Shown piece by piece: positions 18,621 to 29,448 of a stretch of DNA of 64,000 bases. The DNA lies in NCBI RefSeq assembly GCF_024199925.1, contig NZ_JANADR010000001.1, positions 2,976,001 through 3,040,000 on the forward strand. Direction: 5' to 3'. The notes under the pieces are model-generated. The model was not told the origin of the DNA and did no database searches. It saw only the letters and a list, made by a program, of their open reading frames with translations. Every line of letters starts with the position of its first letter. Position 1 is the first letter of the stretch. The stretch is from Bradyrhizobium sp. CCGUVB1N3 (lineage in GTDB: Bacteria; Pseudomonadota; Alphaproteobacteria; Rhizobiales; Xanthobacteraceae). Position numbers and translations under genes: made by a program.

Positions 18621-18655
18621 ATTGCGGACGAGTCACGCCGCATTGCGGACGTGTC
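18621..18655. repeat. Two direct repeats 21 bp apart in a divergent promoter region
   Basis: ATTGCGGACGAGTC (18621-18634) and ATTGCGGACGTGTC (18642-18655) differ in one base and are spaced exactly 21 bp, two helical turns. They lie in the 305-bp gap between the ABC exporter and the glycosyltransferase, where a regulator would bind on one face of the DNA. Confidence 0.6.
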
Positions 18656-18692
18656 GAATAAGTAACCTTTGAGAGCGGAACTTCGCAGATGC

Positions 18693-18704
18693 GGGAACGT
18701 TCCC
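18693..18704. promoter_or_regulatory. 12-bp perfect palindrome upstream of the glycosyltransferase
   Basis: GGGAACGTTCCC is a perfect palindrome 69 bases before the glycosyltransferase ATG and 38 bases after the direct repeats. It could be an operator; no regulator gene is adjacent. Confidence 0.4.
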
Positions 18705-18773
18705 ATGGCTGGCATGCCGGTGCCGAAGTGAGCTGGGGTTCAACTTTCATGATCGCGACAAGGAGATGGTGAG

Positions 18774-19844
18774 ATGCGCATCGCGCAGGTAGCTCCGTTG
18801 ACGGAGGCTGTTCCACCCAAGCTGTATGGCGGCACCGAGCGGGTGGTGCATTGGTTGACGGAGGAACTGGTGGCGCTGGGACACGACGTGACCCTGTTCG
18901 CCAGCGGCGACTCGCATACCTCTGGCAAGCTCGACGCAATGTGGCCGAAGGCGCTCCGCCTCGACGGCGCGGTGCGCGATCCCAACGCGCTGCACATGGT
19001 GATGCTGGAGCGAGTGCGGCAGAAATGCGACGACGAGGAATTTGACTTCCTCCACTTCCACCTCGATTACTATCCGTGGTCGCTGTTCTACCGCCAGCCG
19101 ACGCCCTTCCTGACGACGCTGCACGGCCGGCTCGACCTGCCCGAGCACCAGCCGGTGTTCAACACCTTCTCCAAGGTCCCGGTGATCTCGATCTCCAACG
19201 CGCAGCGGCGCCCCGTACCACAAGCGAACTGGGTGACGACGATTCATCACGGCCTGCCGGAGAATCTGCTGACACCGAAGCCGGCGAAGCAGGAATATCT
19301 CGCCGTGCTCGGCCGCATCGCGCCGGAGAAGGGCGTCGATCGCGCGATCAAGATCGCGACCCATTGCGGTATCCCGCTGAAGATCGCCGCCAAGGTCGAT
19401 CGCGCCGATCAGGACTATTATGACGAGCTGATCCGCCCCATGATCGATAACAATCCGCTGGTGGAGTTTATCGGCGAGATCAGCGATCACGAGAAGTCGG
19501 AATTCCTGAGCGGCGCGCTTGGGTTGCTGCTACCGATCGATTGGCCGGAGCCGTTCGGCCTCGTCATGATCGAAGCCATGGCCTGCGGAACGCCGGTCGT
19601 CGCCTTCAATCGCGGCTCGGCGCCGGAAATCATCGACGAGGGCCTGACGGGCTTTGTCGTCGAGGACGTCATCAGCGCGGCCGGCGTCGTGGGCCGCCTC
19701 CCGCAGATGAACCGCGCCGCGATCCGCAAGCGATTCGAAACGCGCTTCACCGCGCGGCGGATGGCACTGGACTATCTCGCCGCCTATCGCGGCCTGATGG
19801 AAGCCACCGCGCCGAAGATCAAGCTGGTTAGCAGCGCAGAGTAG
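18774..19844 (+). CDS. Family 4 glycosyltransferase
   Basis: A 356-residue GT-B fold enzyme that transfers a sugar from a nucleotide sugar. The N-terminal acceptor domain begins MRIAQVAPLTEAVPPKLYGG with GGTER; the donor domain has GRIAPEKGVDRAI and the conserved ESFGLVMIEAMACGTPVVA-like stretch (here EPFGLVMIEAMACGTPVV, with the first acidic residue kept). AAGGAG precedes the ATG by eight bases. Acceptor and product are unknown; neighbours suggest glucan or exopolysaccharide metabolism. Confidence 0.85.
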   Translation: MRIAQVAPLTEAVPPKLYGGTERVVHWLTEELVALGHDVTLFASGDSHTSGKLDAMWPKALRLDGAVRDPNALHMVMLERVRQKCDDEEFDFLHFHLDYYPWSLFYRQPTPFLTTLHGRLDLPEHQPVFNTFSKVPVISISNAQRRPVPQANWVTTIHHGLPENLLTPKPAKQEYLAVLGRIAPEKGVDRAIKIATHCGIPLKIAAKVDRADQDYYDELIRPMIDNNPLVEFIGEISDHEKSEFLSGALGLLLPIDWPEPFGLVMIEAMACGTPVVAFNRGSAPEIIDEGLTGFVVEDVISAAGVVGRLPQMNRAAIRKRFETRFTARRMALDYLAAYRGLMEATAPKIKLVSSAE

Positions 19845-19853
19845 CGGTGCGTG

Positions 19854-19954
19854 GTCATTCCCCGCGAAAGCGGGGAATCCAGTACGCCGCGGCCTCTCCG
19901 TATTCTCGCGCCACCTCTGGAACAGTGGATCGCCCGATCAAGTCGGGCGATGAC
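19854..19954 (+). repeat. Intergenic palindromic repeat, copy 1 (GTCAT...ATGAC type)
   Basis: A 101-bp element bounded by GTCAT and ATGAC. It has a hairpin TTCCCCGC-GAAA-GCGGGGAA, a core with GTACGCCGCGGCCTCTCCGT, and a second hairpin ATCGCCCGA-N5-TCGGGCGAT. The same element, inverted and longer, occurs at 62176-62293. Confidence 0.85.
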
Positions 19955-19974
19955 AGTGAGAATGTGGCGAGCGC

Positions 19975-21906
19975 CTACGTCACCGCCGCCCGCTTCGGCT
20001 CGACGATCTCGAACATGCGCGGGAATTCGTCCATCAGGGCCATCAGCTCGGCGAGGCGCAGCGCATTGCCCGACAGCTTGATCTTGCCGGCGGCAACCGC
20101 CTCCGGGAAGGTCGCGAGCTTCGCGATCACCTCGTCGAGCGTGGCGCGGGCGAGCGTGAAACTGGCGTCGGCTTTTTCCGACTGCGCGCCTTCGGTGTAA
20201 GTGAGCGCGGAATTCTCAAGATTCAGGACGAAGGTCTCGCCGGTGTCGGTGAAGCTCCAGTTCAGCACGATGTGCTTGCCCTCCGCCTTCGGGCCGTTGA
20301 GACGGATACCGAGCACGTCCCAGAGCTGCGATGTGCGAAGCGCGGCCAGCGTCTCGCGCGGCATCGGCGGACGTGGCGGCGTCTTCGGCATGCCCTGGCG
20401 CAATTCCTGAGCGCCGAACAGATAGGCGTTGCGCCAGGTCGCGCTTTCAGCGGCATAGCCGAGCTGCTCCAACGTGTCGGCGAGCAGACCACGTGCCGCC
20501 ACACGATCCGGCTCGGCGAAGACGAGATGGCTCAGCGCCTGCGCCACGAAGCGGAATTCACCCTTGTCGAAATCCTTGCGCGCCCGCGCGAGGATCGCGT
20601 CCGCACCGCCCATATACTCGACGTACTTCTTGCCGGATTCGACCGGCGGCAGCGGATCGAGATTGACGGGGTTCGCATCGTACCAGCCGAGATATTTCTG
20701 GTAGATCGCCTTCACATTGTGACGGATATGGCCGTAATAGCCGCGGCCGTGCCAGGCGCCTTCCAGACTTTGCGGCAGCTTGATCGTCTCGGCGATCTCG
20801 CTTGCGGTGAGGCCGTGATTCATCAGGCGGATTGTCTGGTCATGCGCGAACTTATAGAGGTCGCGCTGCTGGCGGATCATGGTGTCGATACGCTCGCGAC
20901 CCCACACCGGCCAGTGATGCTGGCCGCACATCGCCTCCGCCTTGCCGCCCCATAGGGACAGCGCCTCGTTCAGGTATTTCGACCAGGCCAGCGCATCGCG
21001 CACGTCGGCGCCGCGGAACGGCAGCAGATTGTGGAAATTATGCGTGCAGTTCTCGGCGAGGTTCAAAACCTTGTAGCGCGGGATGAAGAAGTGCATTTCC
21101 GCCGGCGCCTCGCTATTGGGCGCCATCTGGAATTCGAATTCGACGCCGTCGATCACGCGCGTGTCGCCGGTCGCGACGATCAGGTCGGTCGGACGCAGCA
21201 GCGCCACGGAACCCGCCGCCATCGACTTGCCGAGGCCGCAATCGACCTGCCCCCGCGGCCCCTTGGCGAGGAACGGGCCGAACTGATATTGCGCCCGGCG
21301 CAGCATCGCCGGTCCCGCGATGATGTTCTCGGAGACCGCATGCTCCATGAACAGGTTGGGCGCGATGATCGGCACACGGTCCGTGGTGAGCGCGTCCTCC
21401 TCCAGAACGCCGCGTGCACCGCCCCAGTGATCGGTGTGGGTGTGGGTGAAGATGACGGCCGCGACCGGCCGCGCGCCGCGATGGCTGAAATAGAGATCGA
21501 GCGCGGCGCGGGCACCCTCGATCGAGGTCAGGGTGTCGACCACGATGACGCCGCTGTCGCCTTCGATCAGCGTCATGTTGGCGACGTCCAGCCCGCGCAC
21601 CTGGTAGACGCCGGGCACCACCTCGAACAGGCCGTGATGCATGTTGAGGCGCGACTGGCGCCACAGGCTCGGATTGACCGTCGGCGGCGCCTGTTCGGTC
21701 GACAGGAAACCGTAGGGCTCGAGGCTCCAGACCGTCCGTCCTTGTGGATGGTTGATTCTGGCATTCTCGATCGTGCCGAGGAAGCCACGCGCGGCGTCCT
21801 CGAAATCCCGCGTGTCGGAAAACGGCAGCGCGCTCAGCATCGCCTCGTGCTGCGTGATGACGGACGACGTTGCATCTTTCGGCTCGCTGCCGGCGATCTC
21901 GGTCAT
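19975..21906 (-). CDS. Alkyl-sulfatase-like metallo-beta-lactamase-fold hydrolase
   Basis: A 643-residue protein of the SdsA1/BDS1 type, which removes sulfate from linear alkyl sulfates with two zinc ions. The metal motif is THTHTDHWGG with His155, His157, Asp159 and His160. After the catalytic domain comes an alpha-helical dimer region (MGGADAILARARKDFDKGEFR) and a C-terminal SCP-2-like domain (about 520-640). The ATG at 21906 has GGAGG seven bases upstream. There is no obvious signal peptide, unlike secreted SdsA1, so a cytoplasmic site is likely. Confidence 0.85.
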   Translation of the reverse strand: MTEIAGSEPKDATSSVITQHEAMLSALPFSDTRDFEDAARGFLGTIENARINHPQGRTVWSLEPYGFLSTEQAPPTVNPSLWRQSRLNMHHGLFEVVPGVYQVRGLDVANMTLIEGDSGVIVVDTLTSIEGARAALDLYFSHRGARPVAAVIFTHTHTDHWGGARGVLEEDALTTDRVPIIAPNLFMEHAVSENIIAGPAMLRRAQYQFGPFLAKGPRGQVDCGLGKSMAAGSVALLRPTDLIVATGDTRVIDGVEFEFQMAPNSEAPAEMHFFIPRYKVLNLAENCTHNFHNLLPFRGADVRDALAWSKYLNEALSLWGGKAEAMCGQHHWPVWGRERIDTMIRQQRDLYKFAHDQTIRLMNHGLTASEIAETIKLPQSLEGAWHGRGYYGHIRHNVKAIYQKYLGWYDANPVNLDPLPPVESGKKYVEYMGGADAILARARKDFDKGEFRFVAQALSHLVFAEPDRVAARGLLADTLEQLGYAAESATWRNAYLFGAQELRQGMPKTPPRPPMPRETLAALRTSQLWDVLGIRLNGPKAEGKHIVLNWSFTDTGETFVLNLENSALTYTEGAQSEKADASFTLARATLDEVIAKLATFPEAVAAGKIKLSGNALRLAELMALMDEFPRMFEIVEPKRAAVT

Positions 21907-21976
21907 CGATTTTCCTCCCCGGAGTGTTGGCTGGAGGTGATCTAACCGCATCGCGCAGCGATTTGCCATCGTCCCT

Positions 21977-21996
21977 TCTCCCCTTACAAGGGGAGA
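21977..21996 (-). terminator. Hairpin after dctQM
   Basis: TCTCCCCTT and AAGGGGAGA flank a very short loop, 28 bases after the dctQM stop. There is no long T run, so it may be a transcript end or a remnant of an intergenic repeat. Confidence 0.4.
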
Positions 21997-22023
21997 GGGT
22001 GCACCGTTTGCCCGGCTCGCGGT

Positions 22024-24072
22024 TTAGTGCATCCCGAGCACCCGCGGCAGGAACAACGTCAGCTCTGGCCAGTAGGTCACGATGACGAGGAAGCCGAGCA
22101 TGGTGAGCAGCCACGGCATCACGGCGACCGCGAGCTCGGTGATGCGCATTCGCGCGATCATCGAGGCGACGTAGAGATTCAACCCCACAGGCGGATGGCA
22201 GAGGCCGACCTCCATGTTGACGTCGATGACAATGCCAAAATGCACGAGGTCGATGCCGAGCTTCTTCGCCGCCGGAGCGAGGATCGGCGCCATGATCAGG
22301 ATGATCGAGTTCGGCTCCATGAAATTACCGGCGAGCAGCAACAGCACGTTGACGACCAGAAGGAAGCCGACCCAGCCGAGATTCTGCGCCGCGATCCAGT
22401 CGGCGAGCGTCGCCGGCAGATTCTCGTTGGAGAGCACGAAGGAGAATAGCACCGCATTGGTGACGATGTAGAGCAGCATCGCGCTGGTGTTGGCGGCGCG
22501 GAGCAGCACGCGCGGCACATCCTTCATCCCGATCGCCCGGTAGACGAAGACCGAGATGAAGAAGGAATAGACCGCGGCCATCGCGGCCGCCTCGGTCGCG
22601 GTGAACAGGCCGCTATAGATGCCGCCGATGATGATGACGACCAGCATCAGGCCCCAGATGCTCTCGCGGAACGTGCGTACCGTCTCGCCCCAGCTCGCCT
22701 TCGGCAGGCGCGGATAGTCGCGCTTCTTCGCAAGCCACCAGGTCACGATGCACAGCATCGTGGTCAGCATCATGCCTGGCAACAGGCCCGCGACGAACAG
22801 CGCACCGATCGAGGTGTTGGTCGAGACCGCGTAGACGATCTTCGGGATCGAGGGCAGCATCAGGATGCCGAGCGAGCCGGCGACCGTGATGATGCCGGCG
22901 CCGAAGCGCATGGGATAGCCGTGGCGGACCATCTCGGGCAGCACGATGGCGCCGATCGCGGCCACCGTGGCGACGCTCGAACCGCACACCAGCGCGAACA
23001 TCGCGCAGGCGACGATGCCGGCAAGCCCGAGGCCGCCGTGCCAGTGGCCGATCAGCGAGGTCGCGAAATTGATCATGCGCCGCGCGACGCCGCCATGGGT
23101 GAGGAAATTGCCGGCGAGGATGAAGAACGGGATCGCCATGATCTCGAAACTCTCGATGCCCGTGAAGAGCTTCATCGAGACCGCTTCGATCGGCACCGTC
23201 GTCAGCGTGAACAGGAACGTCATCACGGTGAGGCCGAGCGCGATCGAGACCGGGATGCCCGTCAGCATCAGCGCGATCAGCAGCGCAAACACGGTCGCGG
23301 CGCGCATCCAGTGCGGCAGCACGATGACGCCGGACTTTTCGGCAAGGCATAGCGCGAAGATCAGGATCGGCGCCAGAATCAGGATCACGCCGAGCGGCGA
23401 GATTTTTCGCGCAGCGGCCTTTGTCACGGCGCCGGCGGGCTGAGGATGCAGCGCGGGCGAGGCGTCGGCTTGCACACCCTCGACATGGCTCTCGTCGTGA
23501 TGCGGCAGTTCGCCGGTCCAGAAATAGAACCAGGCGACCTGGAGGAAGCGGAAGCACATCAGGCCGGAGCCGAGCGGGATCGCCAGATAGACGATCCACA
23601 TCGGCGCTTCCAGATCGTTCGACTGCTGTCCGGTGTGGAACATCTCGCCGACGAAGGAGGCGCCGAAGGCCGCGATCATGCCGGTGAAGATCGCGCCGCA
23701 GAGCAGCGCGAACAGGATCACGTGCTTGCGGGAATGTTCGGGCAGGCGGTTGACGAGCAGGTCGACGCCGACATGGATGCCGGTGCGCACGCCATAGGCC
23801 GCGCCGAACTTCGCCATCCAGATGAACATGTAGATGCAGAGCTCCTGCGCCCAGGACAGGTCGAGCTCGGACAGGAAGGTGAATGCGGCCTTCGACAACG
23901 CCGCGAGCCAGGTCAGCCCATGCGCGGCGGCCCATCTGGAGAGCGCGATCGACTCGCCGGCGCCGTAACGATGCAGCACGGCGATGAAGATGAGGCCGGT
24001 TGCAGCCGCAATGAGCGTCGCGATCAGCCATTCCTCGAGGTGATCGAGCGCACGATTTAGCACGCGAAGCAA
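22024..24072 (-). CDS. dctQM: TRAP transporter, fused small and large membrane subunits (DctQM)
   Basis: A 682-residue fusion of the DctQ (about 1-190; four helices, WAQELCIYMFIWMAKFGAAYG) and DctM (about 230-682; 12 helices, with PHWMRA, GIPVSIALGL and EAAAMAAVY) subunits. Together with DctP it imports an organic acid using the sodium gradient. A hydrophilic linker joins the halves. The TTG at 24072 is the only reasonable start close to a GGGGGG ribosome site; a GTG three codons later is the alternative. It follows dctP by 83 bases that contain a stem-loop. Confidence 0.88.
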   Translation of the reverse strand: MLRVLNRALDHLEEWLIATLIAAATGLIFIAVLHRYGAGESIALSRWAAAHGLTWLAALSKAAFTFLSELDLSWAQELCIYMFIWMAKFGAAYGVRTGIHVGVDLLVNRLPEHSRKHVILFALLCGAIFTGMIAAFGASFVGEMFHTGQQSNDLEAPMWIVYLAIPLGSGLMCFRFLQVAWFYFWTGELPHHDESHVEGVQADASPALHPQPAGAVTKAAARKISPLGVILILAPILIFALCLAEKSGVIVLPHWMRAATVFALLIALMLTGIPVSIALGLTVMTFLFTLTTVPIEAVSMKLFTGIESFEIMAIPFFILAGNFLTHGGVARRMINFATSLIGHWHGGLGLAGIVACAMFALVCGSSVATVAAIGAIVLPEMVRHGYPMRFGAGIITVAGSLGILMLPSIPKIVYAVSTNTSIGALFVAGLLPGMMLTTMLCIVTWWLAKKRDYPRLPKASWGETVRTFRESIWGLMLVVIIIGGIYSGLFTATEAAAMAAVYSFFISVFVYRAIGMKDVPRVLLRAANTSAMLLYIVTNAVLFSFVLSNENLPATLADWIAAQNLGWVGFLLVVNVLLLLAGNFMEPNSIILIMAPILAPAAKKLGIDLVHFGIVIDVNMEVGLCHPPVGLNLYVASMIARMRITELAVAVMPWLLTMLGFLVIVTYWPELTLFLPRVLGMH

Positions 24073-24096
24073 ATCAAGTCCCCCCTATCAGACCGA

Positions 24097-24128
24097 AACG
24101 GCCGGGAGTGCATTCACTCCCGACCGTT
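24097..24128 (-). promoter_or_regulatory. Intercistronic stem-loop between dctP and dctQM
   Basis: AACGG-C-CGGGAGTG / CACTCCCG-A-CCGTT form a 13-pair stem with one mismatch and a four-base loop. There is no T run directly after it. Such structures often protect the binding-protein mRNA and lower expression of the membrane subunits. Confidence 0.65.
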
Positions 24129-24155
24129 CTTGTTGTTGTTCTACGCCAGGCCGAG

Positions 24156-25169
24156 TCAGTTCATCTTGACGTCGAGTTCCTTGGCGACGAGATCGAGCAC
24201 CTCCTGCCCGACCCGGCCCTTGGCCCATTTATACGTCGGCTGCATCGCCTCCTGCCACGCCTTGCGGTCGGCATCGGAGAGATAGTGCAGCGTGGTCTTG
24301 CCCGACTTCTTGATCTCAGCGAGCGCGTCCTCGTTCTCCTGGCGCGCGATCGAATTGGTGTAGTCGGTCGCCTCCGCCATCGCCTTCTCGAGCTGGGTAC
24401 GGATATCCGGCGGCAGGCCGGCCCAGAATTTCGAATTGACGATCACGGCGTATTGCAGATGCGCGTGATAGGACACGGTGATGTCCTTCTGCACCTCGTA
24501 GAACTTCTGCGTCAGGTAGTTCGAGGCCGTGTTCTCGCAGCCGTCGACGACACCGGTCTGCAAGGCCTGATAGACTTCGGAGAACGCCATGATCTGCGGG
24601 ATCGAGCCGACGAGGCGGAAATACTGGTCGGCGACTTTCGAGCCGGAGATGCGGAACTTCAGCCCCTGGAAGTCGGCGGGCTTCATCAGCGGACGGCTGG
24701 AGGAGACCATGTGGAAGCCGTTGTCCCAATAGGCCAGACCCGTGATGCCTTTTGCCTCCAGTTTCTGGAACAGCCACTTGCCGACGGTGCCCTTCATCGC
24801 AGCGGCGTAGGTCTCGTCGTCCTTGAACAACCAGGGCAGGTCGAGCGCCTCGAACTCCTTCACCCCGAGCGGCGCGAATTTCGCGGTCGAGGGCGCGAGC
24901 ATCTGCACCGAACCGAGCTGGAGCGCCTCTATCTCCTCCTTGTCCTTGTAGAGCGAGGAGTTCGGATAGACCTCGATCTTGACCTTGCCGTCGGTGTATT
25001 TCTCGGCGAACTCCTTGAACTTGAGCGCGCCCTTGCCCTTGGGTGTGTCATTGGCGACGACGTGGCTGAACTTGATGACGATCGGGCTCTGGGCCTGGAC
25101 GGCGGCAGGCACCAATAAGAGCGTGGAGACGAGCGCGGCCGCAGCAGCCGCAAGCAGCAATTTGCGCAT
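24156..25169 (-). CDS. dctP: TRAP transporter solute-binding protein (DctP family)
   Basis: Periplasmic protein that captures the solute for DctQM. The ATG at 25169 has GGGAGG six bases upstream and begins a clear signal peptide (about 1-26, ending AAVQAQ). The 337-residue protein shows family features such as IKFSHVVANDTPKGKGALKF, the conserved arginine in GLKFRISGS and the C-terminal helix. The solute cannot be told from sequence; C4-dicarboxylates and related acids are usual. Confidence 0.88.
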   Translation of the reverse strand: MRKLLLAAAAAALVSTLLLVPAAVQAQSPIVIKFSHVVANDTPKGKGALKFKEFAEKYTDGKVKIEVYPNSSLYKDKEEIEALQLGSVQMLAPSTAKFAPLGVKEFEALDLPWLFKDDETYAAAMKGTVGKWLFQKLEAKGITGLAYWDNGFHMVSSSRPLMKPADFQGLKFRISGSKVADQYFRLVGSIPQIMAFSEVYQALQTGVVDGCENTASNYLTQKFYEVQKDITVSYHAHLQYAVIVNSKFWAGLPPDIRTQLEKAMAEATDYTNSIARQENEDALAEIKKSGKTTLHYLSDADRKAWQEAMQPTYKWAKGRVGQEVLDLVAKELDVKMN

Positions 25170-25366
25170 TAAGTACCTCCCAACAACCTCTAAAACCGGT
25201 TCTTTTTTGTTTTCCGGCTTCAGTAGTGGCAGCAAACCACCAGGCGAACAACTAGACCTAAGCCCAATTTGCCGCAGCCAAATCGCGTTGACGGCTCTTG
25301 TATACGCAAGTTTGCGCCCGCTCCAGCCCCGACGGGCGAGCGCTTATGTCGCATCAGCGAAGGAAG

Positions 25367-26137
25367 TTAACCCTTGCGCTGAGCGATCATGAACAGCCGC
25401 CGGAACGGGAACAGCGTCTGCCCCGCGGCATTCTTCGGATAGGCTTTTGCGACGCGCATCCCATAGGCGGCCTCGAAGGCGGCCTTCTCCTCGCCCTGCA
25501 AGACGTCGAGATAGCGTGTCAGCCAGGTGCCCTTGGTCCATTCCTTGACGGGATTCTCGCCTTCCAGGACCTGGAGATATTCGGTCTCCCAGATGTCGAT
25601 GTTCTGCGAGAGCGGCGCAAGGAGATCGTGATAGAAGGCCGGCCCTTCGACCGGCGGCGGGGTGACGAGGTGCTCGACCTTGGCCCGCCAGGGGCCGTTC
25701 AGCGCGGTCTCGCCGATCAGGACATGCGAGGGCGCGGTGAAATTGCGCGGCATCTGCACCGCGAGCATGCCGCCGGGCCTCACCTTCTCCATCACCGAGG
25801 GGAAGAGTGCCGCATGATTGGGCAGCCAGTGCAGTGCGGCATTGGAATAGATCAGGTCATATTGCTTGGCCGGGCGCCAATGGCCGAGATCCTCATGTGA
25901 CCATTCCACCTCCGGCGCCGCCTTGCGGCCTGCGGCGACCATCTCGGCGGAGCCCTCGACGCCAGTGACGGCCGCATTCGGCCAGCGCTCCTTGATCAGT
26001 TTTGTGACGTTGCCGGCACCGGCACCGAGATCGGCGATATCAGAGACGGCAAAATCCGGAATCCGCATCAGGAGATCGACTGCCGGCCTCAAGCGGTGGC
26101 CGGAGAATTTCAGATATTGCTGCGGATCCCACACCAT
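25367..26137 (-). CDS. tam: Trans-aconitate 2-methyltransferase-like protein
   Basis: A 256-residue SAM-dependent methyltransferase. The start MVWDPQQYLKFSGHRLRPA is typical of trans-aconitate methyltransferases, which remove an inhibitor of aconitase by methyl ester formation. The SAM site is DLGAGAGNV (motif I, about 36-44); the acidic motif is VEGSAEM. The open frame runs far upstream, but the ATG at 26137 fits the family length. It is divergent from the SDR gene, and the two promoters share the 138-base gap. Confidence 0.85.
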   Translation of the reverse strand: MVWDPQQYLKFSGHRLRPAVDLLMRIPDFAVSDIADLGAGAGNVTKLIKERWPNAAVTGVEGSAEMVAAGRKAAPEVEWSHEDLGHWRPAKQYDLIYSNAALHWLPNHAALFPSVMEKVRPGGMLAVQMPRNFTAPSHVLIGETALNGPWRAKVEHLVTPPPVEGPAFYHDLLAPLSQNIDIWETEYLQVLEGENPVKEWTKGTWLTRYLDVLQGEEKAAFEAAYGMRVAKAYPKNAAGQTLFPFRRLFMIAQRKG

Positions 26138-26275
26138 CTTCGCGAACCTGTTTTTCGTGTTTCCTTCGCCTTGGCTCTTCGTTACCACTGCTCGTCCCGG
26201 TCGGGCAAATCGCTCCCGGGACGGGTTGGAAACGATCAGCAAACACGACAAAAGCAAACAAGAGAGCGTGTGACC

Positions 26276-27019
26276 ATGGACCTCGGGCTCAAGTCGAAAA
26301 CCGCAATCGTCACCGGGGCGAGCATCGGCATCGGCCGCGCCATCGCCAAGGGCCTTGCCACCGAAGGCGTGCGCGTCGTGGCGGTGGCGCGGCGCAAGGA
26401 CCTGCTCGACCAGCTCGTGCAGGAGACAGGCGCGGGACTGATCACGCCGTTCGAGCAGGACGTCATGGCACCGGATGCCGCCGAGCGGCTGGCCGCCTTT
26501 GCGCTGAAGGAGCTCGGCCACGTCGACATCCTCGTCAACAATGCCGGCGGCAGCCGTCCGCTGCCGGTCGATGCGCCCGACAGCAAGTGGGACGAGGCGA
26601 TTGCGCTGAATTTCACCAGCTACCGCCGCATCGCGCATGCGCTCTTGCCGCAGATGATGGAGCGCAACTGGGGCCGCATCATCAACATCACCGGCAAGTC
26701 CGAGCCGGAAGGGCTGAACGCCGCCTTCGCGGCGAAGGCCGCCGTGCACGCCTGGGCCAAGGGCCTGTCGCGCGAGATCGGCAAGCACGGCATCACCATC
26801 AACTGCATCCCGCCCGGCCGCATCATGAGCGAGCAGATCCGCCGCAACTATCCGGCTGATTATCGCGAGCGCTTTGCCGAGGAAGAAATCCCGGTCGGCT
26901 ATTGGGGCGAGCCGGAGGACCTCGCGGCCCTCGCCGTATTCCTGGCCTCGCCGGTCGCGCGCTACATCACGGGCACGGTGATCCCGGTGGATGGGGGCTT
27001 GCGGCGGTATCAGTTCTGA
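26276..27019 (+). CDS. SDR-family protein lacking the catalytic tyrosine
   Basis: A 247-residue Rossmann protein of the short-chain dehydrogenase superfamily: TGASIGIG (13-20) binds the nucleotide, NNAG is at 88-91, and PGRI and the C-terminal VDGG are present. The catalytic YxxxK is not: Lys154 is preceded at -4 by Ala150 (NAAFAAKAAV), and the usual Ser is replaced by Thr-Gly. It may bind its ligand without ordinary dehydrogenase chemistry, or use another acid. ATG 26276 follows AGAGAG by nine bases. Confidence 0.75.
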   Translation: MDLGLKSKTAIVTGASIGIGRAIAKGLATEGVRVVAVARRKDLLDQLVQETGAGLITPFEQDVMAPDAAERLAAFALKELGHVDILVNNAGGSRPLPVDAPDSKWDEAIALNFTSYRRIAHALLPQMMERNWGRIINITGKSEPEGLNAAFAAKAAVHAWAKGLSREIGKHGITINCIPPGRIMSEQIRRNYPADYRERFAEEEIPVGYWGEPEDLAALAVFLASPVARYITGTVIPVDGGLRRYQF

Positions 27020-27242
27020 TCGGCGAGAGCGCACCAGCCGCCGCGGCAACGCTGCTCCTGCAAATCATCGAAAACAACCCCATGCAAAGTAGAAACGCGG
27101 TTGCCGGATGACCCGCTGCCCCCTCCGCGCCACATTTGACACGTCGGGCAAATCACCGGCAATCTGCGATCATCGCACTATCTTGGAGTGAGCAGCCTCC
27201 ACGATCGCGGTCGCAGACGGACTCGCGGATGTTGCGACGGCA

Positions 27243-29206
<1,964 letters not shown>

Positions 29207-29377
29207 GCTTCCTCCTTTGACGCGCTGAGCGGTCCAGGTTCTTATTGTTTTTGGCGGACCCCGAGCTTTATCGGCCAATCTTGAGACCATTCCATGCCAA
29301 CGCGCAACTGATTACCGGATCACGGCCCAACTTTGACGCGTCTCCGACCGCACTGCAAAAGCGTGAGGCCGGAGGCA

Positions 29378-29392
29378 CACCAATTATTGGTG
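29378..29392. promoter_or_regulatory. 15-bp inverted repeat upstream of the broken activator
   Basis: CACCAAT-T-ATTGGTG, extended by AGGC and GCCT on the outer sides with a two-base bulge. It lies about 170 bases before the activator start and could be an operator or a hairpin. Confidence 0.35.
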
Positions 29393-29407
29393 CCTGACAA
29401 GGCCCTT

Positions 29408-29448
29408 AAAGCGCGATGAGATTGGGATGAATCGTCATCGCGCTTTAG
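29408..29448 (+). repeat. Left part of an intergenic repeat split by the IS element
   Basis: AAAGCGCGATGA and TCATCGCGCTTT form a perfect 12-bp inverted repeat around 15 bases. The element is cut immediately after TTAG by the insertion sequence; its continuation is at 30937-31047. Confidence 0.75.

Noticed and set aside
25297..25310. CTTG-TATACG-CAAG inverted repeat upstream of dctP, considered as a GntR operator
   Set aside because: Arms are only four bases and the GntR/FadR consensus is broken at one key base; too weak to call.
26138..27049. Upstream extension of the trans-aconitate methyltransferase frame
   Set aside because: It runs antisense to the SDR gene; the family start is MVWDPQQY at 26137.
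27020..27242. Gap after the SDR gene, searched for a small gene or promoter
   Set aside because: TTGACA is present in the stretch near 27136, but there is no matching -10 box or downstream gene on that strand.
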